Below the pieces are notes generated by a model. That model searched no databases, was not told the origin of the DNA, and saw nothing but the letters and a program-made list of their open reading frames with translations. A program made the position numbers and the translations under genes. Of a DNA stretch of 64,000 nucleotides, positions 11,442 to 21,932 are shown piece by piece; position 1 is the first letter of the stretch; each line of letters opens with the position of its first letter. The stretch is from Romanomermis culicivorax (Eukaryota; Nematoda; Enoplea; Mermithida; Mermithidae), in assembly GCA_963922205.1 (NCBI GenBank), contig CAWUHX010000011.1, positions 682,001 to 746,000 on the forward strand, read 5' to 3'.

Positions 11442-13018
11442 TGTACTTTTTCGATGAGACTTTTTCTACCCATCGTTCGTGTAATGCTTTTTGCCCTGTC
11501 GCAAATTCGGGGCGAACTCTGAAACCGTAGGCATTGTTGGTCGCAATGGGTGAAAAGCAGTGCGGCCCGCACACATTATTACGGCTTTCAAAAAATGCGG
11601 AGCGCAAGTCACCCAGAAAAGAATGTTGCGGGTCGCAAACCGCAGCCCCATTGCGGCATAAAGATGAGTTCTCGAGTGTAGAGCCTTTTTCAGGTTTCGG
11701 TAGCCGCAATCGATACAGTACATGCAATTCTGCGCCGAATAACGCCAGATACCTGAATGAATGTATGCTAGCGATTAGGTAGCTATTTGTCTAAAACCCA
11801 CTCTGTCTGAAATTCGTATTTCTCGATGAAACATTCCATATTCCTTTGTGAAAACTTCCCTACGGCTTTAAAGCATCTATATAAAAGAAAAATATCTCCA
11901 AACTTTAAGGTCTGATATATGATTAATACATTTTTTAAGAGAAATTAATGTAAATTTTTTAAGATTTGTGTTTTTCAACTACTACTAATTGCCTTGGGAG
12001 CATCGATCTGATTCCTCGGGCAAAAGCGCGAAAATAATTTTGAATGTTTGTTTTTTGCACAAATTAGTTCTACAAAATTCTTTTTTTGTATTTTGGATCA
12101 TACAATTTACTTTGAAATATGTACTTTATTTTTAGAAATAATATTTTTTGCGCACGAGTATGGCAAATGAGAATGAATCTCTTAAATAATTTCTGGTATG
12201 AAATTGCGATGATCTATGCATGCCATTGCGGTTTTCCGGAACCGTGCATGCAAAAGTATGCTATTGAGAGCCGCAGAATTGCGGACCCCAAAAGACCGGT
12301 CAACTATGCCTATGGCTTGATCGATTGGATAAATCCATTGAGGTGTCACGATAAACCGGAAGAATCGAAGTCGAACTTATTGGTTGTTTCTGTTAAATCA
12401 ACGGTAGACAGAGATAACAATTTGTTTGTTGGTCGTGTATTTCAGGTTCGTGAATTATGCATTATCTCTTCAAGATATGGCAGCATGAACAGTACTTTGT
12501 TTATCGTCCATTTATAAACTGTTCACGAGTACAGAGGGAAGTTTTAACGCAAAGTTTGGGTTACTATTGCATCATGTACATACATAATCATACCAGATTA
12601 AAATTTTTAAATAAATTTAAGGGTGAAATTCGGCCGCATGCACACCTACAAAATAACTTGATTCCAGCCAGACTCAGTTTTTGATATTCCAAGGGGGTGT
12701 TTTTGCCTATTTTTCAAAATTTCATGAAAGCCCGTTAATTTTAAGGTTCAAGCTTGACCTATATTGCTTCTTTTATTTTTTGGTACAGTGCACTCTGTAG
12801 CAGGATAAAAAAATTATTATAACAAAATCGAACATCTATGACGTAGACCGCAAGTTTTCCATCTGCAAAAGCTCTACATTTCTTCCATGTCTGGAATAAA
12901 CGGACCATTACCGTCCGTTTATTTTGATGCGCCCAAGTTAAAAATTTCAATGAGAAAAAATTTATCTTCCACTGATGGCATGCAAACTACATGATAATTT
13001 CCTGCAAAAAATGTAGAA
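11442..13018. other. Intergenic region between convergent host genes
   Basis: A GC-richer patch at about 11460-11740 (repeated GCGG/CCGC words) and an open stretch at about 12119-12517 stand out from the AT-rich background. The second could be an exon (it ends TTTCAG/GTTCGT), but I recognise no family and see no partner exon. No RNA gene was recognised. Confidence 0.35.
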
Positions 13019-13024
13019 TTTATT
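13019..13024 (-). promoter_or_regulatory. Possible polyadenylation signal for the HYPK-like gene
   Basis: AATAAA on the minus strand, about 243 bases past the HYPK-like stop codon. Placement is by motif and distance only. Confidence 0.3.
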
Positions 13025-13266
13025 TCCGAAAGCCTTTTTTAGCTGTGTGCCGCCGAATTGGAGGAAAATTCAAGTGTATAGAAACATGTTACAGACAGTC
13101 GAATAGTCTACTCAACGTAAAAGACGTCGAAATCATATGTTTCAGATTACTGTGATTGTCTTACTGACCACATTAACTGCGAATTTCCGATGATTTGCCA
13201 CAAGACTTCAATAAATTACATTTTATAAAGTGCATTTAACGAATGAATCGATTATTGTAACGAGTG

Positions 13267-13523
13267 TTACGAACAATAAGAATTAATCATGGCTTTCAAA
13301 GTTTGTTTCAAATTTCCGTCGTATTTACGCAACATTTTTTCGGCAACAATTCGAGAAACTTCCATTTCATTAACCTATATAGGAAAAATAAAAACGTGAG
13401 CAGACTAATTTAAAAAAAAAATAGCGTAACACTTACAATCAAATCGATGTCTTCTTTGCGTAACTTGAACGCTTCTTTCGGAAGATGTTCAGTCTTTTTA
13501 TCGACTAAAAGATCACTGATTGC
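13267..13523 (-). CDS. HYPK-like: HYPK-like (huntingtin-interacting protein K) C-terminal exons
   Basis: Two minus-strand exons, 13523-13437 and 13374-13267, joined by a 62-nt GT-AG intron in phase 0. Together they encode 64 residues plus a stop. The sequence reads AISDLLVDKK near its start, then LRKEDIDLIVNEMEVSR across the splice, and ends in a UBA-like stretch (KMLRKYDGNLKQTLKAMIN). This matches the C-terminal half of HYPK: a coiled basic stretch followed by the KKEDLELIxxEMEISR helix and the small UBA domain. HYPK is the chaperone-like partner of the ribosome-associated NatA N-terminal acetyltransferase. The N-terminal exon(s) were not found. Element A begins about 1.3 kb upstream and may lie inside the gene's intron. 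Distant NAC-alpha-type UBA proteins are the alternative, but the EMEISR-like core favours HYPK. Confidence 0.8.
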
Positions 13524-14826
13524 CTAAAAATATAAATATTTCAAAAATCCATTTGAATACTATGCAGACTTATCCTGGACTTTTGATGGTTTCGTGACTG
13601 GAAAAAACTTGTCAGTTGAAATGTATCCACTTGTGATGCAATATTCAAAAATGTCGACCTGACTGCGCCATCCCCTGCTTAAAGTCCGAAAAATTGACCA
13701 CTAGTTGCCTAATTTTGAGGCTAAGTGACGTGTTTTAGTAGAAATTTAGCTACACTATCCCCTCAAATTTTCAACTTTATCCCTACCTGAAAAATGTGAC
13801 CTTGGGGACCTCTGATGTCGACCTTACACTGTGGAGCATATTCACACGTCAAAAATTGAGCATACGTGTATGTTTATATACATTTATAGATGGTATAGTC
13901 TTTTCAAGAATCACAATTACATTCGTTCAAAAAAAACGATTTCGCTTGTCGTCGTTAACGCATGTAAATTGAAAAACGGCACAAAATAAGCACAGCTCTT
14001 AAAGTTCAGTACGTAAAACTTTTAATGTAAATTTTACCTAAAATCTACAAAGGACTACTTGAGTAGCATTTCAAGAAAAACAGACTACAGTTACGTAATT
14101 CTGAAATTCAAATTTGCGTAATTTCCATCACTTACGAGTTGTTTTGCTTACACACAGGGAAGTGGGGGGAGTAAGCTCTCCTTCCTGAGACACTAAATAC
14201 CCCTGCCTGGCGCAAAAAACTCCTCAAACACGCCATGAACTTTTTTGAAGAAAATTTTTCGGATTAGTTTTATGCATATTCGTGGAGCTCTCCTTTTGTT
14301 TTTTGCACGCTCACCTCTACCCCCACGCCCACTCCTCCCTCTATGCAAAGTCTGAGGACCCTCCACTTGGAAACTTCTTGCAGTGTATGCCTAGCATAAT
14401 ACTTGCTTTCAAGCTTACAAGAATTTTCAGGAAAAAACTATATAGTATCTTAGTTTCTTGTAAAATGATTCTAAATCGAAAAATCGTAAATGAAATTCAT
14501 ACTGTCATCAAAAAGTTCTATACAAAGCTTTTATAGTGCGTTTATGGTCAAAAATGCCTAAGATTAGTTGAGTATGCACACCGATTTTCAGTCTTCTGTG
14601 ACGAATAGTTTTTTAGAAAACCATAATAACAAAAGTTATAACAAAAGTACTTTATACTTTTCTTGAACAGACGACTTTCAAAAGAAACAGAATACATTTT
14701 GTGCACATTTTCTGTTTTTCCGTTTGAATAAACATATTTTTCAGACCGAATTGTTTTTAAAATACAAGTAAATGTCCATAAGTTCGAAAATTTAATTACA
14801 GACTTCATAAATCAATGGGATAAGAA
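13524..14826. other. Region upstream of the HYPK-like exons
   Basis: No further HYPK exon was recognised on the minus strand. About 14151-14391 resembles the MITE at 557-783 (shared CTCACCTCTACCCCC-like and GAGGACCCTCC blocks). A short AGAAAAACAGACTA motif near 14075-14090 matches the end of the TA-type MITE at 32446-32672. The remainder is AT-rich and featureless. Confidence 0.45.
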
Positions 14827-15442
14827 TGTTGTGCAAGTCTTTCCTTAAGAGGCGTAAGAAAAGATTGGGTCTGAACTGACCTGTTAGAACTGATACCTCG
14901 GCTAAGCCTCGGTGATCTGTGCAACAGTCCGTTTAATCCCCAGACCTACAACAACAAAGACGAACTTTGTTCTAAATACGGGGGCCTTACCAAAGACCTC
15001 CGCAGTCTCCTAGATGAGACAAGGAATCCCCTCAGGGATAAACTTACTTGGGTATAACCCGAAAGGGGTTTCCCAAAACTTACTTGATGTAAGCCGGCGC
15101 CTGGGCCTCTGGCCCTCCGCCTTCGTCGATGCGAATAATCTAAACAAATAAACGAATATATTAAGCAATAAGTCCAACGAAATATGTAAAACGAATGTGG
15201 GTACACCACAGTGAAACACTCATAAACAAAACAAGTTGCTGGGAAAGTTATATTTGGGGACGCCAGCAAAAATACCAAAAATATAATAAAAAGCGATATT
15301 AAGTGAAGAATGATTTCACTTTCATTTTTCGTCTTTCTTTGGCGCTCCATTCTATGCAAATGTCTGCGCCGCTGGTCGTCCCTTTCGTCGATTTGCATGT
15401 CGATTTCCCCACACGAAATTGGCATCAACAGGGTGCCCAACA
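14827..15442 (-). repeat. 3' LTR of element A
   Basis: 616 bp, TGTT...AACA ended, almost identical to 28866-29479. It contains two octamers in opposite orientation (ATGCAAAT at 15354-15361 and ATTTGCAT at 15391-15398). A 165-codon open frame runs through it but is not kept open in the other LTR. Confidence 0.95.
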
Positions 15443-16184
15443 TCCCTCGCGCGTCGAAACCGACCTACGGGAGGTAGAAAAAAAACCTTTGGCCGGGTTA
15501 CCCCGGCATTAAAAAGAATTAATCAAAAAGAAAAAATCTACAACTCCGGCTGACTCCTGATAAACAGTTTGTCTCACCGGACTCCCGTTTCACAGTCTGT
15601 CCTAATAGAACTCCTGTGCTGGTCGTTGGACACAACGAATACCAAGGGCTTCGCCGCAATGGCTGGCAAGTGACGTCCATTTTGACCTCGGCATTGATGG
15701 AATAACCTCCTGCCCTAAGGAGTATGACGTAAACGTCGGTGCCGGATGTGTGGTCGGCTTCGGGCTCGGCCGCTCGGTCTGCATGCTGTGTCAATTCGTT
15801 GGCCGTGGGTCTAACTGCATGCAAATCGACTTCCCGCGTCTCTATTTTTTCTAAATTAAACCAAAATACGAGATTATATGGCGATACAAAAAGACGACGC
15901 GGGATTGTACGGATATCACAAAATTTAAAATGCGCTAAAAAATTTGAGCAAGAATGTGGCCAAAAGTTAAAATATTTTTTTACGGTTGCGTTTTTGCACC
16001 GGTTTTGTCAAAAAAGAGATTTTTGATGGCCAGCAGCACCGAAAATAATGTTTTTGGATTTTTTGTTTTTTGATTTTTTTGGATTTTTTGTGATTTTATT
16101 AGTGTTTTTGGGTTTTGTGTTTTATGAAATAAGTAAAAATATATATATGAAAAAGAAATTTTTGGGCCAAAATTTTGCGGCTAT
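15443..16184 (-). other. 3' untranslated region of element A with purine tract
   Basis: Lies between the ORF3 stop and the 3' LTR. Directly next to the LTR the element strand reads CGCGCGAGGGA (15453-15443), the likely polypurine tract for plus-strand priming. The same GAGGGA core stands at the equivalent place in element B. A strongly A-rich stretch (T-rich on the plus strand, about 16048-16133) follows the ORF3 stop, and B has one at 47590-47650. No conserved protein was recognised. Confidence 0.6.
16048..16133 (-). repeat. A-rich tract downstream of ORF3 (element A)
   Basis: Plus-strand runs of T with repeated TTTTTTGGATTTTTTG words, so A-rich on the coding strand. It lies about 50 bases past the ORF3 stop. 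Element B has a comparable tract in the same place. Confidence 0.6.
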
Positions 16185-19100
16185 TTACTGCTGCTGCCCG
16201 CCGCCTCGGAAGCCTCCTCGAGGTCTACCTTGATAGTACCCCCTCTGACCTGGTTGGCCTCGGGTCTGACCTCCATCTTGGCCTCTATTTTGGCCTTGTT
16301 GGCTTCCGCCGCGTCTACCTAGCGGCATAAAATTCGGATTATGGAATTGAGCATCCGGGTCTTGACCTTGGTGTTGCCAGGTTCCTCGGCCTCTGTAAGG
16401 TCGCTGAGGGCGCCCTCTGAAGCCTCCCCTGGGTTGACCTTGGTCATACCCCGGTCTAGCCCTGTACGGGGCCGGGTTTGAGAACATATCGTCTCTCCCC
16501 TGCTGCCTTTGACCACTGCTAGTGGAGCTGCTGCGTTGTGGTTTTTGTGTCCGGTAAGTTGAATTAAGAGATTTAGATGAAATTGATTTTGACCGAGAAA
16601 GCGGACTTTTGTAAGAAGTGCTAGCAGCTTCACTGTATGACCTCTGGCTGGTCGTAGCCGGTGATTGTTGTATCATCGGCGGTTGTTTCTTAGCCGGAGG
16701 GAGTCTAGGCACTTTGAACTTACTTGGGCTCTTGGCAGCCGTTCGCTGAAATTTATCAGCTTGCGACCTGTCATCGCCTGGTGCCTTCCTCTTAACACCC
16801 ATCTGGTTTAACCTTTGCGAGCCCATAAAAATATACTGATTAAAGGCTGCAATGTAGACATCGTCTACGCGGTTTCCCTGGGCCTCAACGACTAGTTGTC
16901 TGTTCGCAAACGAACACGCCTGGGCATACCACCTACCAATTGCCGTTGGTGTGATCGGAGCGAAGTCCAACTGAAGAAAAATCATTAGGGTCACGTACCT
17001 AATGGCCGTAAAGATGTCTGAGGCATCGTAGTCCTGAAGCCATCTGGGGATGAGAATTAAAATTATCCATTCCCAGATCTCCTCAGGGATGCGCTCTCCG
17101 TCAAACATAAATCCGCCCTGCATTTCGAATTGCTGGCAGTAATTTTCGTGAATCTCGGCCATGGCATCATTGACCATTCTGTAAATTATCGGCCGTTCTT
17201 GCGGATCAAAGGCGAAGTAATTGGCGACCTCTGGATTTTCAAATGGGATCGGCCCAATTAAACGCCTTTGTTCCCGTTGCCACTCCCAATAATCAATCAG
17301 AGTTTCGGCTAATTGACCAGGAGTGACAAACTGCTGTGGTTCCCTTTCGGGTTTACTAGCTACCACATTCAGTTTGACGTTCTTGATCAATTTCACCTCC
17401 GATTCAAGATCGGGCTTCACCAATACGCTTCCCGCAGGTTTGCTACTTCTTGCGGTATAGCTGGAGGGCACGGATTTACTTTTGCCAGAAGTAGTACTAA
17501 CCTCTCCGCCGGTTTTCGATACCGTTCGCATCTGAGTGTACGATGTTGTCGCAGTGGACCCTGTTGTCCTATCTGATTTTGTCTGGCCTATGGAGGTCTC
17601 CGTTCGCGTCTGACTTTTTGAAGTCTCCGTTCTCGTCTGACTCTTTGAAGTCTCCGATCTCGACTTTTGGCTCATCGAGTATTGCAGGGTCGTCGTTTCT
17701 TCGGCCGTATCGTAGGCGTCGTTTTCGGATCCGGTGGCGGCCGCTCCTTGTTGCTGCTGTCCTTGAGCTGCAAGTCTGCGTCGCTTGGCCTTACCTATCC
17801 TCTTTCTACGCCTTACCTTTTCTTTGGCTAGGTGCCGGATGAATTTTTCCGACATCCCTTCAGCTAACATCTGCTGAACTTTGTCTGGGGAATAAATTCC
17901 GGGAATACCTTCCTCGGCAATTCTTCCCCTCCGCATCAGCTCTGTCGCTGCAATGGCTGAATCTGAGCTATCGTCAGCTAGTGCCTGCTCCTTCAGCTTT
18001 CTTTGGATTGCCCTCTGACGCAGGAATTCCTGCTGCGTCAGCCTTCTTTATTCCTGAATTTTGGCCTGTAGGGCCTCTTGCTTCGCTTGTCAGTCATGAT
18101 CCTTAGGATCTTTGGCCTTCACTGGTATCTCCTGGGATGCGTCTTGCATCTTATCCAGTCTGACATCTATTCCCGACATTTTAGTGACTGCTTTGTCGAT
18201 TTGAGTCTGGATTTTTTCCTCCTCAAGAGCCTGTTTCTGAGTCTTGGCCTCCATCCCGTTCTTACTTTCCGATGTCTGGCCCTCAGATTCGAGGATTTCA
18301 CCTTCCTCTTCTTCTTCATCCTCCTCTGAACTGGACTCAGAGTCTGAATTTCGTATCTTCGGCAAGAGCTGTTTTACTTTAGCTGGTAACACAGCTGGTG
18401 CCGGAGGTACAGACTGCATGATGGTGACAACCTCTGGCTCAGGCTCGGCTGGTTGCTGTACTTGAGGTACTTGAGTCCGCTGTGCCACGGCTGGTTGGAT
18501 TGGCGGCGGCACCACGACAACTACTGCAGCTGCCTGCATAGCAGCAGTGTCCAAAGCTGGTGTAGCTTTGACCACTGGCGCTAGCGCCTGCGGCTGCGCT
18601 TTGACCTGTCCCGTCCCTCCGGCTTGCGCCGTTTGGGAAGTTGAGGGACGATTTACCGGTACCTTTGATATTAACTCACCGGCTGGGGTATATGTAAGTG
18701 TATACCTGGGCATTTCCGAAGCGATTGTTCTCTCCCGGAAGCTTTTACTGACAAACTCCGGTCTGAGCTCGAGCCGATTTCTTGGTGCGTAGGTAATCGG
18801 GTAGTCGGTTGGCGATGCGTCTTCCGTCATGGGATACCGCAGTCCCGGCGTTAAAGTCTCGAAGCCTACGTAGTAAAAAGTTACATAGAAATAAGGATTT
18901 ACCTTGTAGGCTCCGTCCTTCAATAACGATTTGTCGTCGCCAATTTGTAGAATCTCCTCGGCTTCTCGAAATCGTAGCGGGACAAAACCGAACCGATTCT
19001 GCCATGCGTATACCCCTTTTTTAGATGGAAAGCGGGGTTCCGACGGCGGTAGCGTCGCTGCTAATTCTAAATAGTAAGCCAGGCGGTCGCCTGACTTCCA

Positions 19101-20710
19101 GGACATTTTCTTTATCATTTCCTGGCCCTCTTTAGTATAACTATTTAGAAAGTTATAGTTTAGCAGAGCGCTAGTTTCATAGTCGCACTCCGCTCTGGAA
19201 TGAGGCCATGCCAAATGATAAGCCAATGGCATAAATTTGCAGATGACCTCTAACTCTGGGAAGTTTCGCTCATCCAGCATACCTGAAATCTTTGCCAAGT
19301 TTGGCGTGTAAAAATTGGTCTTATAGGCCTGTCTATGGCCCTCGATACCCACTGGGTAGTGGTTATTAGAGGAAAACACCTCTTGCGGAATGGTATCGGG
19401 CTTCCCGGCTTGTTGCCAGTATAGCTTGGCGTTTTCGTATAAAGTCAAAGAAATTTTCCCGTCTAAATCCCAGTAGGCTCCGCCTGACTTGAGATTTTCC
19501 AGGATATCTTTTGAAATATTTACCCAGTCTGGTATCTGGACGTCCTGGATTTCGTCGGGATCGCTATCTGTGGTGTATCCGTCGTCCTTCAGTGGTTTGT
19601 TATCTCTTGGAAGTAGTGGGTAGAAACCACTTGGCAACTGAACTCCCTGCGGACGGACTGGATTACACTCCGTGGGCGCGGTATAATAACCTGTGTTATT
19701 TCCCTGCATCTGCACCACCCAATGGTTATACATCTCACACTTCATCATGTGATAGACCATGTTTGGTTGAACCTGATCGGTTTCCATTACTGGGGTACCT
19801 AGCCCCATTTCTCGATTCACATTGCCCGGAATCATTAGATATTGTTGATAAAAATGGAGGGCAATGGTGTTGATCTGTTTGGGATCCACCTTGTCATGGT
19901 CGAAAATCTGCATTTGCATAAGCAGTTGATCGGCCATGCCATAGTGAATGGCAGCAAACATGACCAATAAGGAGTAGTATGCGTCTAGAGCGGCGTATCT
20001 GAGCTCTTCCGGCAATATACCCCTTTTGGCAAACCGATCACGGTTCGCTTTTAACGAAAAGTCATATTGGTAGGGGCCCACGTCTATCAAATAAAATTCC
20101 GTGAACAGTCCCTTTAACCGAAAGGTTTCGGGACATGTACCTGTCTGAAAGCATTTTTTCTCCAGGTTTACTCCTACCATGGTGAGGGCGAAACGGTCTA
20201 AGTCAAAGTATCGACCTTTGGTCTTCCTTAGAAATTCCCGTAAGGGGACAGTTTTGTCCCTGTCCTTATTATCTCGCCCTGCGCCACAAACGTTATAGAT
20301 ACTCACCAGATCCTCCAGTACGGCATATCCGGCGAAGAGCATGTCGGAGTTCAAGAAGTCGTGGAGGCTGGTCCACTCTTTGATCATCATCGACGTTGTA
20401 TCAATAACGTAGGTTTGACCATTCGTTAGCGCGAAGCTGATATATCGGGCAAACTGCTTTCCCATTGGATTGTCGACCTCCCTTGTTTTGAACAAGGCGG
20501 CGACCTTATCCTGGTTGACTTTTTCAACGTCGAAGCCACAAACTGGTTGTCCTCTGAAGATTGACACTTCTCGGATAAAATGGAGTACCTGGCTGACCTT
20601 CCCGATGTCTACCATTCGAGGTTCCTTGGGATTGGCCGGCCAGTACCCAAATGTGGCTTTAAACCACTGATCCAGTTCGTGGATTCGTACGGCCCGTTTG
20701 ACGTTATAAT
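16185..20710 (-). pseudogene. ORF3 of element A: DEDDy 3'-5' exonuclease-like protein with RGG tail
   Basis: A large third ORF in the env position, with about one break. The N-terminus has an RNase D/WRN-type DEDDy exonuclease fold. Numbered from the Met at 20615, ExoI is GFDVE (D29, E31), ExoII is GYAVLEDL (D102) and ExoIII is YAALD (Y207, D211), so all four acidic residues and the Tyr are present. A long Gln/Pro/Ser/Glu-rich, probably disordered middle follows, then a conserved domain of about 170 residues (about 17300-16780, with [18 protein letters not shown]) and an RGG/Gln-rich tail likely to bind RNA. Homology with element B continues upstream of the first ATG ([10 protein letters not shown]) to a 3' splice site at 20711. 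This implies that the N-terminus comes from a spliced leader exon. DEDDy ORF3s are reported in bdelloid rotifer LTR elements. The role in the element's cycle is unknown. Confidence 0.85.
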
Positions 20711-21932
20711 CTAAACATAAAGTACTATTAATTTTAGTGTTTTATTCCCCTTTTTTCAGCGCATTTTCGGGTCTATACTACACCAGCACCACAACACCAA
20801 GCGGGTTAAGTTTCGCAGAAAATTAAGTTTAGTGCAGGTTGTTAGGTGAGCCACTGATATACAAACATTGAGCTGGTAGGCAACTAACACCTTACCAAAT
20901 CTTACCCTTGCTACCTCTATATGTTGGGGAGGGTAGACCTGATCCGATTGTCCACCACTTGATCGGACACCAATCTCTGACCAGCTGCTTGAGCGACCAA
21001 CTACGCTCCATTTATGGCGCTGTATTTACAATTTTTATAGCGCTCAAAATTGATAATTTTTAATGAATTTTATATCGAAAAAGTGATATGGTTTGGTTTG
21101 ATTTGAAAATAAATAATTTTTGATAAATTTTTGAATGATAAAACTTTAAAACGGGCTGAACCCAAGGTTCTAGGTTTCCCTTGAATCGTATAGCTCTCGG
21201 TGGTATCAGGTATATTTCCAAATTGGAAATTCCCTGCTTGGCTTCGAGCTTCCGCTTCTCAGTACTCCCATTTTTCGTTCCCTCTAAGTCCTAACCTCGT
21301 CTGCCCTTTGGGGCGCCGAGCTGGTCTTCCAGTGACTTCTGGGCATTACCTGCGGTTTCCAAGAATATTTGATAAAATAAGTTTGAAACTTACCGTCGAT
21401 GAAGAAAAAACGGTTGTCTTGGCGGTGCTGGGCCCTGCCATATTCAACGTGGCGCTCTGTGTGCGACCACTCGCGCGTCGGAGCTTGTTGGCGGTTCCGC
21501 GCGCCTTTTCCCATTTCTTTTCTTTTCGAAATGTTTTTCTTTTCGAATAAATTTATAATTTTTTAAAATTTTTGAACGCTGAAAAAGTTTAATCTAGCAA
21601 TTTTGCTAATTTCCTTTTTATCGCGATTCGGGGAATATTTTCCTTCTTCCTTCCGATGGAAGTTTAGAATTCAGATAAGCGGGGCAGCTATAGTTTGATT
21701 TTGAAAAAATGAAAAATTTGAAAATTAATTTTTTGGAAAAAATGTCGGAAATTTTTGGGTTGCCACTTTGGTCTAAAATTCCGAAGAATTTTTCCCAAAG
21801 TCTGAAATTAATATGAAAAATTTACAAAATTAACACGAATACTACATAAACGCGATCAATATTACAAATTAATACAATTTTAATTAAAATTAGTACTTAC
21901 ACGCGCGAGATATGTACATAAAATAAAAAAAA
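20711..21932 (-). other. Pol-ORF3 intergenic region with conserved 3' splice site
   Basis: 1.2 kb without a convincing protein. On the element strand it ends TTTATGTTTAG (AG at 20712-20711), immediately before the codons for DYNVKR, which are shared with element B. This looks like an acceptor for a subgenomic ORF3 mRNA. A candidate donor, AACAG/GTCAGT, lies in the 5' LTR at 28919. Confidence 0.6.

Noticed and set aside
11460-11740. GC-rich patch as an RNA gene or CpG-island promoter
   Set aside because: No tRNA or snRNA fold recognised and no gene start nearby; probably an old repeat.
12119-12517. 132-codon open frame with better base composition than its surroundings
   Set aside because: No recognisable family, no partner exon and no conserved start; kept only as a possible exon in the intergenic description.
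14946-15443. 165-codon open frame through the A 3' LTR, recalling LTR-encoded proteins of some retroviruses
   Set aside because: The near-identical partner LTR does not keep it open and the D LTR shows no matching protein. It looks like chance.
17313-17842. Plus-strand frames opposite ORF3 of element A
   Set aside because: Shadows of the minus-strand ORF; low-complexity mirror sequence.
16185-20710. ORF3 as a retroviral envelope gene
   Set aside because: No signal peptide, membrane span or glycoprotein-like cysteines; the exonuclease motifs and RGG tail contradict it.
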